Shown here: piece after piece, positions 36,721-48,409 of the stretch
Numbering within the stretch: position 1 is the first letter of the stretch
Layout of the letters: the number at the start of each line of letters is the position of its first letter
DNA from: Cymbidium sinense
Taxonomy: Eukaryota; Streptophyta; Magnoliopsida; Asparagales; Orchidaceae
DNA length: 64,000 bases
Reading direction: 5' to 3'
Assembly: GCA_021442155.1 (NCBI GenBank)
Contig: CM038215.1
Location: forward strand, 10,006,976-10,070,975
Made by a program: the position numbers and the translations under genes
The notes under the pieces: model-generated
Told to the model about the DNA's origin: nothing
The model's database searches: none
What the model saw: only the letters and a program-made list of their open reading frames with translations

Positions 36721-38300
36721 GTTAGCCAAAATTTAAAGTCAATTGGAGTTAATTTGTTTAGGTTTGCCTCAATTTGACTCATTTAGGTCAAATTGGGTTA
36801 AGTTGGGTCAAGTTGACCAATTGGTCAAATTGGGTCAAACAAAGGGTTGGGTCAAGTTCATATGATCATTTGGGATGTTTTGGTTCTATTTGGCTTAGAT
36901 TTGATTTTTGCTCATTTGAATTCATTTGGGTCAAATGTGTAAAATTGACCAATTTGACCAAATTGGCCAAATTGTCTTAGGTTGGGTGTTGATTCGGGTT
37001 TAGTTAACCAGTTGAAGATGATTGTATGCTTTGATTTTAATTAATTTCGATTTAGTTTGATTTAATCCCACTTGAACCTTTAGGTCACTTTGGGCTAGGT
37101 AGGTCAATTGTGCTCAATTGGGTCCAATCATGGCTTTGGTCAAGTTCAAAAATCAATTTGGAATGAATGTGTGCCATTGGTCGTAATCAATTTGGTTTTT
37201 ATTTTGATTTGACCCAATTTTGTCTTTTGGGTCAACTTAGTTTAAGAGGGCCAATTGGGTTATGTTTGAATAAATTGAAGGTCAAGTCATATTCAAATAT
37301 TGATTTTGATTTGGTATGAATCATTGGTTTCAAGGGATTTGGCTTAGGTTGCAATTTAGCTAGTTTGGGTAATATGGGTTAAGGGGTTGACTTGGTCAAA
37401 TGACCAAGTTGACTTGGTTTGACCAATTTGTAATTGATCAACCTTGGTGATCAATCATGATAGGTTTGATGGACTTGGTTCAAGCCAATTTGGGTAGGAT
37501 TAGAATTTGCTCAAATAGGTCAAATTGTCCACTTTGGGTCAAGTGGACCAATTGGGTTTAATTGGCTTTATTGGGTTGAGTTTGATTTAGTTGAGTTATA
37601 TGGATTTGGGATTGATATAAATTGAATTACAATTGGCTTGGTTCAAATATTTGAATTCATTTAAGTTAAGTTGGGTTTGACTTGGGTTAATTTTGGTTTG
37701 GCTTGATGATTGTAGATTTCATTTATATTTATGAATATTATTGAAGGTATGATCGATTCATGAGAAAATCAATATAATTTGGTTTTTGGAATAAAGGAAT
37801 TTGGCTAAGTCCATGGAGTTGGGTCAAGTTTCTTAGGTTTGATTTAGTTTTGATGATTTAAATGTATATTTCATTTAAATTTATGAAAATGATTGAAAAT
37901 AAGATTGACTTGAGAGAAAATCAACTGAGTTTCACTTGATTTGGATTATGATCTAGTTAAGTCCATGGGATTGGTCATATGGCTTAGGACGAGTTTTGAT
38001 TTAATTTGATTTAATTGGATTTAGTTTTGATCATTTTAATGTAGATATGATTTGTATTTAGGAAGATGATTGAAGATATAAATTGATTATGAGAAAATAA
38101 AATTATTTTGGATTGAATTAGATTAAGATTTGGCTGAGTCCATCGGATAGGTCATATGGCTTATGAAGGGTTTCAAGTTTGGATTTGATCATGGACTTCA
38201 ATCATTTGGTTTTGGAATTTGGGTTTGGATTTGGATTTGAATTTCATGTTTGAATTGAACTTGAGGTTTGGTTTGAGAAGGTGAACATGGATTGATTCTG
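36721..38300. repeat. Short-word repeat rich in GGTCAA / TTGACC / CCAATTTG
   Basis: From 36721 to about 37700 words such as TTGGGTCAAGTTGACCAATT recur dozens of times on both strands. From 37700 to 38200 a longer unit recurs about three times (TTGATTTAGTTTTGAT.ATTTAAATGTATATTTCATTTAAATTTATG type, with GTCCATGG.ATTGGTCATATGGC). The frame at 36774-36980 is a product of the word repeat, not a gene. Confidence 0.7.
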
Positions 38301-38787
38301 GGTTGAAGGGTAGGATTATCTAATCCTAAGGCATAACCTAATCATGGTTAACTAAGTCTTTAGGCTTAAGTATTTACCTAATTGTTAGAAGTGTCTTCTG
38401 ACTAGGGAAGTCTTAGTGTCTAGAAGACTCCTAAGTCTAAGATGGAAAGATTGAATTTGCACTCCAAAAGTGAGGTCAACAGGCCCTAGGCTCCATAGTG
38501 TTGCCCTTAGAGATAGATGATCGAAGACCAAAGCCAAGTTTCACATTATATACTCAAATACATCTTTGCTTGAGACTATGGATGAGGACAACATAGTTCC
38601 ATCCTCTCAACATCAGTATATGAAGTTTGTGAGAGGTGTGATCTTCTACTATGTCAAAGGAGATCTCAAGCCATTTATAGTTCATGAGGTCAGCATATCT
38701 GAGGATGCAGCATACTAACTCCCTCAAAATCAACAAATCTATTTTCACAAACTTGGCCAAAGTTTAAAAATATGCTCTTGTTGTCAC
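38301..38787. other. Spacer end with one unrecognised small frame
   Basis: Unique-looking sequence ending where it cuts a GR-RBP copy. A 68-codon minus frame lies at 38554-38760, and a 47-codon plus stretch overlaps it from about 38572 (MDEDNIVPSSQHQYMKFV). I recognise neither. No promoter or partner gene is visible. It could be a further cDNA fragment, or chance. Confidence 0.35.
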
Positions 38788-38802
38788 GGTTCTACCCATT
38801 CT
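38788..38802 (-). pseudogene. GR-RBP 5'-junction stub (retrocopy 13)
   Basis: Only GGTTCTACCCATTCTT is left, the reverse complement of AAGAATGGGTAGAACC, which is the fixed start of the other copies, here with the TAG variant. The rest was removed by the spacer at 38787. Its presence shows that P0 copy 1 was also paired with a GR-RBP copy. Confidence 0.7.
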
Positions 38803-38951
38803 TAGGGTTTAGGTTTAGGTTTTAGGTTTAGGTTTAGTTTTAAGTTTTAAAGTTTAGGTTTATTATTTTTAATTTATTTAGTTACTTTAGTTTTAGGTTT
38901 AGGGTTTGGGTTTATAGTTAAGGTTTAGGGCTTTTTTTTTTATTTTATTTT
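38803..38951. repeat. Conserved linker between GR-RBP and P0 fragments
   Basis: AGGGTTTAGGTTTAGG words and the fixed string AATTTATTTAGTTACTTTAG at about 38871, then near-canonical repeat and a T-rich stretch that is the A tail of the minus-strand P0 copy. Confidence 0.8.
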
Positions 38952-39780
38952 TAACTCAAATGATTCCATAACAAACAAGAAATTACTAAATCAAACAAGA
39001 CATTATTATATAATAATAAATAAAATAAAAAATAATTAAAAATTCACAAAAAAAATATTTCACAAAATGATTTAACTCTAGAGATAATAAAATTTTATTT
39101 TATAGAAGGACAAGCATAGTCGAATAAATGAAACCCATATCCTCATCAGATTCCTCAGTAGGCTCTTCCTTCTTCTCTTCCACTGCAGTAGCCAGAGAAG
39201 CAGTAGTAGAAGGAGTAGTAGAACACCACGCGCAACAACCACATTAAATTTACTAGGACCCTTCAAATACTTCTTAACCATCTCGGCCTGTGGGTATGTA
39301 AAATCATTGGAAATCATGATGGAGAAGACATTCTTGTAAGGGTTGATGAACTTGTGGGGCGCTATAGTAAGGGTGGGATAAGAGAGGGATAGTGAGAGCG
39401 AAGTGATCATTGAAAGGCATGCTGGAAACTTTATGATGAGATCAGCTTCAGTGAGGTCAAGCACCTTAGGACTGAACACTGAACCATCATCATAAATAGA
39501 CTGGATGACAAGGCCATAAAAGAATGGCCTAATCCCAAGCTTAGTGAGGAGAGCATCCTTTGAGGATCCCACCTTAAATAATACCCTTGTTTATCATGGT
39601 TGGGATGTTGAGATCCTAGAAGAAAGAAGTCTGTGAAGGATCCATACCAATGTTGCCTAGAGGAACCACAACATCAATAGGTGCAACAAGACCAACACAG
39701 GCAGGAGCACCAACTTAGTTTTTCGTAACCTCTTTGCTAACTTCTTTAAGATCACCTTACATAAAAATTAGCTCAATCAG
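38952..39780 (-). pseudogene. RPP0: 60S acidic ribosomal protein P0, 3' fragment, copy 1
   Basis: P0 is the uL10 stalk-base protein of the large ribosomal subunit; it binds 28S rRNA and carries P1/P2 dimers. The minus strand holds roughly its last two thirds. The sequence after KGDLKEV comes first, then [54 protein letters not shown] and [17 protein letters not shown], then an acidic [17 protein letters not shown] end. The sense start is cut in mid-gene, so the rRNA-binding N-terminal third is absent. The C-terminal LFD and stop are damaged by a small deletion. The 3' UTR ends CATTTGAGTTAAAAATAAAA before telomeric repeat. The longest open stretch is 39078-39572. It is a broken retrocopy, and the best kept of the four in mid-protein. 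Confidence 0.92.
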
Positions 39781-39991
39781 GGTTTAGGGTTTATTCTTTT
39801 GGCATTAATGGTTTAGGGTTTGGGGTTTTGGGTTTTAGGGTTTTTGGTTTAGGATTAGGGTTATAGGTTTATGGTTTAGGGTTAGTTTTTTTTTATTTTT
39901 TTATTTTTATTTATTTTTTTTAGGGATTAGGGTTTAGGGTTTAGGTTTTAAGTTTAAGGTTCAGGTTTTAGTTTAGAGTTTAGGATTTTTG
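39781..39991. repeat. Telomere-like array, G-strand orientation
   Basis: Near-canonical GGTTTAGGG with GGTTTTGGGTTTT variants and a TTTTTTTATTTTTTTATTTT patch. It abuts the P0 5' break on the left and the A tail of the next GR-RBP copy on the right. Confidence 0.88.
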
Positions 39992-40482
39992 GTTTTTTTA
40001 ATAGAGAATAAAATTAGATTCAACATTTCTTCTTTTTGATTTCATAAACTAAGTAACACACCATGTTTTCTAAGACCCAAGGGGTGATATAGATAAAAAA
40101 TGAGCATGCATTGAGCAAATCAAAAACATTAGAAAACATGAACCATCTATACTGTAAAGACACAGTTTCATAAGCAGTAGATCAGATCGACCGTTCTTTA
40201 ATTTCTCCAGTTCTCATCAGAATCACCCCGACCTCTCGAGTAGTGGGATCCACCATCACATCCCCGATCTCTCCCTCCGCCACCACCATGGTTGTAAGCT
40301 CTGTCGGTCCTCCCATCTCCATAACTACCACTACTCTAACAAGAATCTACATATCCACCAGAACCTCTAGATCCCTCACCACCACTGCGATAACTGCTAC
40401 CTCCAGCTTTGCCACCATCACTAGATCTAGATTGAGCATGCTTGATGGTGATGTTCCTGCCATTATGGTTTTGCCCATTCTT
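39992..40482 (-). pseudogene. GR-RBP 3' fragment, retrocopy 5
   Basis: One frame reads almost through. It opens with NGQNHNGRNITIKHAQSRSS, then GGKAGGSSYRSGGEGSRGSGG, one internal stop (at the SC*SSG position), GRTDRAYNHGGGGGRDRG, GSHYSRGRGDSD and the family end ENWRN followed by a stop. Gln is kept (CAA). The opening corresponds to the last beta strand of the RRM; RNP1 and RNP2 are absent. The 3' UTR matches the other copies and ends CTATTAAAAAAACC. The plus frame at 40243-40503 is its antisense shadow. Confidence 0.88.
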
Positions 40483-40589
40483 AGGGTTTTAATTGAGGAT
40501 TAGGTTTATTTTTTAATTTATTTAGTTACTTTAAGTTTAGGTTTAGAGTTTGGGGATTATGCTTTAAGGTTTTTATTTTATTTTATTTT
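40483..40589. repeat. Conserved linker between GR-RBP and P0 fragments
   Basis: 107 bp containing AATTTATTTAGTTACTTTAA and TTTAGAGTTTGGGG words, then the T-rich P0 tail. Equivalent linkers measure 149, 100 and 149 bp at the other pairs. Confidence 0.8.
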
Positions 40590-41434
40590 AAACTCAAATG
40601 ATTCCATAACAAATAAGAAATTACTAAATCAAATAACATTATCCTCTAATAACTAATAGAATAGGAAAACTAAAATGCAATTAAAAATTCACAAAATAGT
40701 ATTTCACAAATTGATTTAACTCTAGATAATAAATTTGATTTTATAAAAGGCCAACAAAGCTTAAACAAGCTAAAACCCATATCATCATCGATTCCTCAAG
40801 AATTCTCTTCCTTATTCTCTTCCATTACAATAGCTAAACCCACAAGAAGAGAGTAGCAAGCATCAGTGTGCAGTACCACATCAAAATTACTAGGATCATT
40901 CAAATACTCCTTAACCTTCTTGGCCTACTGGCATGTGTAATCAGTGGCAATTATGATAGTGAGAACATTCTTATAAGGGTTGATGAACATGTGGGGTGCT
41001 ATAGTAAGGGTGGGATAAGGGAGGGCTAGTGAGAGAGAAGTGATCATTGAAAGGCATGCTAAAAACTTCTCAATGAGATCATCTTTAGTGAGGTCAAGCA
41101 CCTCAGGACTGAACATCAAACCATCATCATACAGGATGATGCCATAAGAGGATGGCCTAATCCCAAGCTTAGCAAGGAGAGTGGGCTCAGGATCCTTATC
41201 GCCTTTTAATCAACTCAACGTGGTGATAATTTTAATAGAACCCTTGTTGATCTTAGTTGGGATGTTGAGATCTTGGAAGAAAGAAGCCTATTAAGGATCT
41301 AGACCAGTGTTTCCTGGAGGAACTACAACATCAATAGCTACAACAAGACCAACATGGCAAGAGCACCAGCTTTGTATTTCGCAACCTCTTTGTTGACATC
41401 TTTAAGATCAGCTATCATAAAAATTAGATCAACT
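40590..41434 (-). pseudogene. RPP0: 60S acidic ribosomal protein P0, 3' fragment, copy 2
   Basis: Same span as copy 1. The frame at 40925-41119 shows [60 protein letters not shown], the uL10 core region close to the acidic tail. Upstream in sense are DIVVVP- and RGDK-like words. The DDDMGF end is present but LFD and the stop are altered. Sense order is P0, linker, GR-RBP copy 5. Frameshifts and stops break it. Confidence 0.9.
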
Positions 41435-43490
41435 TGGGTTTAGGGTTTATGGTTTTAGTGTTCATGCTTTGGGTTTAGGTTTAGGGTTTAGGGTTTAAGG
41501 TTTTTTAGGTTTGGGGTTTAGGGTCAGTAGTATTTATTTAGGGTTTGTGGGGTTTAGTTAGTTTTATTATTTAGGGTTTATGTTTTAGATTTAGGTTTAG
41601 GGTTTGTGGATTTTTCATTATTTTAAATTAAGTAAACCAATAAGTTTAGTTTATTTGGTTTATTTTATTTTATTTTATTTAGGTTTTTTTTTAATTTAGT
41701 TTACTTATTTTAGGTTTATTTATTTTTACATTAGGTTTCTATTTTAGTTTATTTTTAGGTTTAGTTTGTTTTAGTTTAGGCTATTTTTAGTTTTATTTTA
41801 TTTTATTTTTTAGGTTTAAGTATTTTTTTATTTTAGTTTAGGTTTAGGTTTTATTTTATTTTTTTAGATTTTAGGTTTATTTTTAGTTTTATTTTTAGTT
41901 TAGGTTTAGTTTATTTTATTTTATTTATATTTTAGTTTAGATAGTATTTTATTTTAGGTTTAGGTTTTAATTATTTTAGTTTAGTTTTAGTTTAGTTTAG
42001 GTTTATTTTATTTTATTTATTTTAATTTTATTTTAGGTTTAGTTTTTTTAGTTTAGGGTTTAGTTTTATTTTTTATTTATTTGTAGGTTTAATTTTTAGG
42101 TTTATGATTTTATTTAGTTTTATTTTATTTATTTTTATATTATGTTTAGTTTTATTTTATTATTATTTTTATTCTTTATTTTATTTTTTTTAGTTTAGTT
42201 TAGGTTTTATTTATTTTATTATAATTTATTTTTATTTTTATTTTATTTTATTTTATCCATTTAGTTTTAGTTTAGTTTTATTTTATTTTATTTTTTCATT
42301 TATTTAGTTTTGGTTTTTTTATTAATTTTATTTTCCAATTTTATTTAGTTTAGTTTTAAATTTTAGGTTTGTGGTTCAGAGTTTGTGGGTTTGGTTTGTT
42401 TTAGGCTAGTTTGGTTTTGTTTATTTTAGTGTGGCCTGGGTTTAGGGTTTAGGGTTTATTTTAGCTTAGGGTTTAGTTTCTAGTGCCTGTTTAGTTTAGT
42501 GGTTTGTGTCAGGTTATTTTAGTATTTTGTGGGTTTGGGTAGGTAGATTTGGGGTGGTAGTTTAGATTTTTTTTTTTATTTTATTTTAAATTACAAAACC
42601 AAGAGTTTAGTTTATTTAGTTTATTTTATTTTTCATTTATTTAGTTTTATTTTATTTATTTTAGTTTATTTTTTATTTATTTTAGGTTTTTTTATTTATT
42701 TATTTTTTTACATTTTATAGTTTATTTTTTTTAGTTGAGTTTTATTTTATTTTATTTTTAGGTTTAAGTTTTATTTTTTATTTTAGTGTTTAGGTTTTTA
42801 TTTTATTTTCATGTTTTAGTTTTTATTTTATTTTAGGTTTTATTTTTATAGGTTTATTCTTTTTATTTTATTTTATTTAGTTTGGTTTTGGTTTTTTAGG
42901 TTTAGGTTTTATTTATTTAATTTAATATTTTAGTTAGTTGCTTTATTTTGTTTTATATTTTATTTTATTTTTTTAGTTTTTTTTTTAGGTTTAGTATTTT
43001 TTTTATTTTAGGTTTTTTTGGTTATTTTAATTTATTTTATTTTATTTTAGATTTATTTTATTTTTTTATTTTACTTTTTTATTATAAGGTTTTATTCCAA
43101 GTTTATTTATTTTTAGTTTAGTTTATTTTATTTATTTATTTTATTTTATTTTATTTTATTTTATTTAGGTTTAGTTTAGGTTTATTTTATTTATTTGGGT
43201 TTTTTATTTTTATTTTATTTATTTAGTTTAGGTTTGGTTTTAGTTTAGGTTTAGGTTATTGTTAGGATTGGGTTTAGATTTAGGTTTAGGTTTAGGTCAG
43301 GTTTAGAGGGTTTAGGGTGGGGTTATGATTTAGTGTAGCTTTAGTGTAGTTAGCTAGGGTTTAAGGTTTAGGGTTTTAGAGTTTAGGATTAAAGTTATTT
43401 TTTTATTTTTTTTAGTTTTTAGGGTTTAAGGTTTAGTGTCTTAGTTTTAGGTTTATTTTTATGTTTTAGCTTACGGTTTAGGGTTTTTGG
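41435..43490. repeat. Telomere-derived satellite, G-strand orientation
   Basis: Canonical-like block to about 41610, landmark AAATTAAGTAAACCAATAAG (41625 on), degenerate block to about 42350, canonical-like block, second landmark variant (about 42586), degenerate block, canonical block at 43270-43490. Confidence 0.88.
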
Positions 43491-43941
43491 TTTTTCTTAA
43501 CAGAGAACAAATTCAAATTCAACATTTCTTCATTTCGATATGATCAACCAAGTAACACACCAAGTTCTAAAATAAGCAATGACATAGATAAAAATGAGCA
43601 CCCATAGAGCAAAAAAAATCCTAGATAACTAGAACCATCTAATGTAAAGACATAGTTCCATAAGTAGTGATCGTCGCTTTCTCCAGCCATCAACCACCCG
43701 GCCTCTCGAGTAAGGAATCCACCATCATATCCCCATCCCTCCTCACCACCACCATGGTTGTAACCTCCGCTTCTCCGCCTCCATAACCCCACGCCTCATC
43801 ACCACCTCTATATCCATCAGCTCCTCCAAATCCTCACCACCACTATGATAATTGCCACCTTTGCCTTTGCCTCCACCACAAAATCTAGAATGAGCCTGGA
43901 TGACAGTGATGTTCCTGCTGTCAAGGTTTTTCCCATTCTTA
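43491..43941 (-). pseudogene. GR-RBP 3' fragment, retrocopy 6
   Basis: Sense start GAATGGGAAAAACCTTGACA gives NGKNLD, followed by the HCHPGSF-like altered RRM end, Gly-rich GGEDLEELMDI- and RRRSGGYNHGG words in shifted frames, then GGDGYDGGF and a 3' UTR ending CTCTGTTAAGAAAAACC. The Gln codon is Lys (AAA). Several small deletions shift the frame. The minus frame at 43544-43792 crosses the stop into the UTR. Confidence 0.83.
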
Positions 43942-45157
43942 GGGATTAGGTTTAGGTTTATTTTTATAATTTATTTAGATACTTTAAGTTTAGGTTAAGG
44001 GTTTGGGGTTTAGGCTTTAGGGTTAGGTTTGTGGGTTTTGGGGTTTGGGTTGGGTTTAGGTTTAGTGGTTGGGGTTTGGTTATTTTAGGCTTAGGTTTAG
44101 TGCCTTTAGGGTTGGTTTAAGATTTAGGTTTAGGATTAGGGTTAGTGTGGTTTGCTTTAGGATTTAAGGTTTAAGGTTTTATTATTATTTTAAATTAACT
44201 AAACCTGTGTGTAAGCTTATTTAGTTTCCTAATTTATTTTTATTTATTTTAGTTTATTTTTATTTGGGTTTATTTATTATTTTAATTTAGTTTAGTTTAT
44301 TTATTTTAGTTTAGGTTTTTTATTTTTTTTTTTTAGTAGTTTAAGTTTAGGTTTATTTTAGTTGAGTTTATTTTATTTTATTAGGTAGGTTTTATTTTTA
44401 TTTTAGGTTAGGTTTAGGTTTTTATTTTATTTTTAGGTTTAGGTTTAGTTTTTTTTTTTTTAGGTTTATTTTAGTTTATATTTATTTTTATTTAGTTTAG
44501 TAAGTTTAGGTTTAGGCTTTAGTTTAGTTTATTTTAGTTTAGGTTTAGGTTTTATTTATTTTTTAGTTTATTTAGTTTTTAGGTTTATTTTATTTTGTTT
44601 AAATTTTATTATTTTAGGTTTTTTTTTTTTTAGTTTATTATTTAGGTTTAATTTTTATTTATTTTTATTTAATTTTTATTTATTTTATTATTTTATTTTG
44701 GTTTATTTTATTTTTATTTTATGTTTAGTTTTAGTTTATTTTGGTTTTATTCTAGTTTATTTTACCTTAGTTTAGTTTTATTTTATTTTTTCTTTTGGTT
44801 TTGATTTTATTTTATTTTATTTTAATTTATTTGGTTTAAGTTTTTTATTTATTTTATTTTTTATGTTTTATTTAGTTTAGGTTTAGGTTTTGGTTTAGTT
44901 TGGAATTTTGGTTTAGGTCAGGTTTAGGGATTTAGGGCCAGGGTTGTGGATTATGACAGTTTAGTTTTGTGCTTTAGTTGGTTTAGGGTTTAGTTTAGGG
45001 TTTAGGGTTTGGCCTGGTTTAGGATTTTAGGTTTAGGCTTAGTTTAGGGTGGTTTAGGGTGGTAGGGTTGGGGTTTTGTGGGTTTTTTTTTTTTTTAATT
45101 TTATTTCTTTTATTTTTGTGGTTTAGGTTTGGATTTAGGTTTTGGGTTCAAGGTTTT
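43942..45157. repeat. Telomere-derived satellite unit, G-strand orientation
   Basis: Linker string (TAATTTATTTAGATACTTTA), canonical-like block to 44160, landmark AAATTAACTAAACC (44192), degenerate block to about 44880, canonical-like block to the next GR-RBP tail. This is one complete unit of about 1.2 kb between adjacent GR-RBP copies, without P0. Confidence 0.88.
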
Positions 45158-45603
45158 GGTTTTTTTAATAGAGAATAATTCATATTTTTTTCTTTGATTT
45201 CATCAACCAAGTAACACACCAAGTTTTCTAAGACACAAGTGACGACATAGATAAAAATGAACACGCATAGAGAAAAATAAAAACCCTAACTAGAACCATC
45301 TCTATAAATACATAGTTCCATAAGTATGATTGGCCATTCTTAGTTTCTTTAATTCCCATTAACCACCATGATCTCTCTCGAGTAGTAGGATCCACCATCA
45401 AATCCTCATCTCTCCTCTCCGCCACACTGCCGGTAACCTCCGCCACTCCTCCCACCTCCATAACCACCATCGCCCAACCACCACCTTCATATCCACCAAC
45501 ACCTCCAAGATCCCCACCACTATTATCATAATTGCCTCTTTCCTTACCTCAATGATAGATCTAGACTGTTGATGATGTTCCCGCCAAGGTTCTACCCATT
45601 CTT
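45158..45603 (-). pseudogene. GR-RBP 3' fragment, retrocopy 7
   Basis: Sense start AGAATGGGTAGAACCTTGGC, with the Gln codon as TAG. Broken SRSI- and Gly-rich words follow, then RDEDLMVDPTTRE in the frame at 45228-45470, which is a +1 reading of the Gly-rich end. The UTR ends ATTCTCTATTAAAAAAACC. Paired with P0 copy 3 across a 100-bp linker. Confidence 0.83.
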
Positions 45604-45703
45604 AGGGTTTAAGTTTATTAGGTTTTAAGGTTTATGTTTATTTTTTAATATATTTTATTATTTTAGGATTAGGTTTAGGGTTAAGGGTTTAGGGCAATTT
45701 TTT
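45604..45703. repeat. Conserved linker between GR-RBP and P0 fragments
   Basis: 100 bp with TTTTAATATATTTTATTATTTTAG replacing the usual ATTTAGTTACTTTAG string, then AGGGTTAAGGGTTTAGGG. Confidence 0.75.
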
Positions 45704-46529
45704 AACTCAATTGATTCCATAATAAATAAGAAATTACCAAATCAACCAAGACATTATCCTTTAATAACTAATAAAATAAGATAGAATAAAATTCAATTTA
45801 AAATGTACAAAAATAGTATATCATAAAATGATTTAACTCCTAGTGATAATAAAATTTTATTTTATAGAAGGCCAAAAAGGTTTGTTGAACAAGCTGAAAT
45901 CCATATCATCATCAGATTTCTTAAGGCTCTTCCTTCTTCTCTTCCACTCAAATGACAAAAAGAGTAGAGTAGTAGAAGCATTAGTCGCAATAGCGACATC
46001 AAATTTACTAGGATCTTTCAAATACTCCTTAACCTTCTCGGCCTAGGGGTATGTGTAATCGGTGGAAATCACAATGATGAGGACATTTTATAAGCTTTGA
46101 TGAACATGTGGGGAGCTGAAATTAAGTGGGATAAGAGAGGGCTAGTGAGAGAGAAGTGATCATTGAAAGGCCTATTGAAAACTTCTCGATGAGATCATCT
46201 TCAGTGAGGTCAAGAACCTCAAGACAACACAACCATCATCATACATGACAAGGCCATAAGAGAATGGCCTAATCCTTAGAGGAGAGCATCCTCTAAGGAT
46301 CCCACCTTATTGCCTTTTTAAATAGCTCAACCAGGGTGATAATTTCAACAATACCCTTTTTATCTTAGTTGGGATGTTGAGAACCTAGAAGAAAGAAGTC
46401 TGAAGGATCTGCACTGTTTCTGGAGGAACCACAACATCAATAGCAACAAGACCAACACGTGAACACCAACTTTGTATTTCAACCTCTTCGACTTCTTTAA
46501 GATCACCTTTCATAAAATCACCTCAACCG
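45704..46529 (-). pseudogene. RPP0: 60S acidic ribosomal protein P0, 3' fragment, copy 3
   Basis: The sense strand again begins after KGDLKEV and includes GVGLVA-, NIPTKI-, [11 protein letters not shown] and KEYLKDPSKFDVA-like segments scattered over three frames by small deletions. The acidic end ESDDDMDFSLFN is followed by AAA where the stop should be, so the stop codon is lost. The 3' UTR matches the others. No frame over 70 codons survives on the sense strand. Identified by similarity to copies 1 and 2. Confidence 0.88.
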
Positions 46530-48409
46530 GGTTTAGGGGTTTAGGCTTTTATTTATGCTTTTAAGGCTTGGGTTTAGAGTTAGGTTTAAAGTTTAGGGTG
46601 AGTTTAGGTTTAAGGTTTAGGGTTTAGTGGTTTTAGTTTAGGGTTTAGGTGGGGGTTAGTGAGTTGGGTAGTTAGGGTTTTATTTAGGGTTTAGGGTTTA
46701 GTTTTCTTTTTTACAAACCCATAATTTAGGTTTATTTATATTATTTATTTATTTTATTTTATTTTATATTTTTATTTTACTTAGGTTTATTTTTTTAATT
46801 TTATTTAAGGTTTAGTTTATTTTATTTTTTATTTATTTTTATAGATTTTATTTATTTTTAGGTTTACTTTGGTTTAGTTTATTTTTATTTGTTTTATTTT
46901 ATTTTATTTTAGGTTTAGGTTTATCTTTTATTTTAGGTTTAGGTTTAGGTTTTATTTTTATTTTGTTTTTTTTTTTCTTTTTATCTTTTAGGTTTATTTT
47001 TATTTTATTTTTTTTAGTTTTTAGGTTTATTTTGGTTTTATTTTATTTATTATTTTATTTATTTATTAATTTAGGTTTATTTATTTTTATTTATTTTTTT
47101 TATTTACATTTTTTTTTTTTTTATTCACATATTTTATTTTTTTTATTTTATTTTATTTTATTTTAGAAGGTTTAGTTTTTTTTTTATTTTTTTTTATTTT
47201 ATTTTTTTTTATTTTATATAGGTTTTATTTAGGTATTTAGGTTTTAGGTTTAGGTTAAGGTAGGGCCAGGGTTTAGGTTTAGTATTTAGTTTAGGTTTTG
47301 TGGTTGGGTAGGGTCAGTGTTTTGTGGGTTGGGTTTAGCCAGTTGTGGTCATTTTAGAGTCAGTTTAGGGTTTTTTAGGGTTTAGGTTTTTTTTTTTATT
47401 TTTATTTTAGGTTTAGTGTTTAGGGTTTAGTTTTTTAATTAAGCAAACCATTTTAGTTTATTTAGTTTATTTTATTTCTTTATTTATTTTATATTTTATT
47501 TTATTTAGGTTTATTTTTTATTTTCTTTAGATTAGTTTTATTTATTTTTGGTGTCTTTATTTTTAGTTTAGGTTATTATTTTACTTTATTTTTATTTAGG
47601 CTTTTTAGTTGAGTTTTATTTTATTTTATTTTATTTTAGGTTTTTATTTAGGTTTATTTTATTTTTATTTTATGTTTTAGGTTTTTATTTTAGGTTTATT
47701 TTAGGTTTTGTTTTAGTTTAGGTTTTTATTTTAGTTTTATTTTATTTAGTTTTGGTTTAGTTTAGTTTATTTTAGTTTAGTTTTATTTATTTTATTTTAG
47801 GTTTAGTTTAATTTATTTTATGTTTATGTTTTTTTTTAGCTAGGGTTTTTAGTTTTATTTTATTTATTTATATTTTATTTTTTTAGGTTTAAGTTTTATT
47901 TAGATTTTTATTTTATTTTGGTTTTATTTTATTTTATTTTTATATTTTTTTATTTTATTTTGGTTTTAATGCTTAGGTTTATTTTATTTTATTAGTTTAA
48001 TTTAGTTTTACTTAATTTATTTTAGTTTATTTTATTTTTTATTTTATTTTATTTTACTTTAGGTTTAGTTTTAGTTTAGGTTTTATTTTATTTTTTTTTT
48101 TTTATTTTAGGTTAGTCTTTATTTATTTTATTTCTAGGTTTTATTTATTTTAGGTTTAGGTTTTTATGTTTTTATGGTCTAGGGTTTAGGGTTTAGGGTT
48201 TAGGGTTTTAGGATTTAGGGTTTAGGATTTAGGGTTTAGGGTTTGTAGTTTAGTGTTTTAGGATTTAAGGTTTAGGTTTTATGGTTGTAGGTTTAGGTTT
48301 AGTGTTTAGGTTAGGGTTTTTTTATTTTTTTTATTTGTTCTTAGATTTAGGGTTTAGGTTTAGGTTTTAGGTTTAGGGTTCAAGTTTTAGTTTAGGTTAG
48401 GGTTTTGGT
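46530..48409. repeat. Telomere-derived satellite, G-strand orientation
   Basis: Canonical-like block to about 46710, a T-rich degenerate block (the plus frame at 46963-47166 is a Phe/Leu run within it), canonical-like block at about 47250-47430, landmark AATTAAGCAAACC (47437), degenerate block, and canonical TTTAGGG at 48178-48300. Confidence 0.88.

Noticed and set aside
40243..40503. Thr/Ser-rich plus-strand frames over GR-RBP copies (also 13961-14161, 48648-48992, 61612-61815)
   Set aside because: They are antisense shadows of GGT/GGA glycine codons.
46963..47166. A 67-codon frame of almost pure Phe, Leu and Ile
   Set aside because: It is a reading of the T-rich degenerate satellite block, with no non-repeat sequence.
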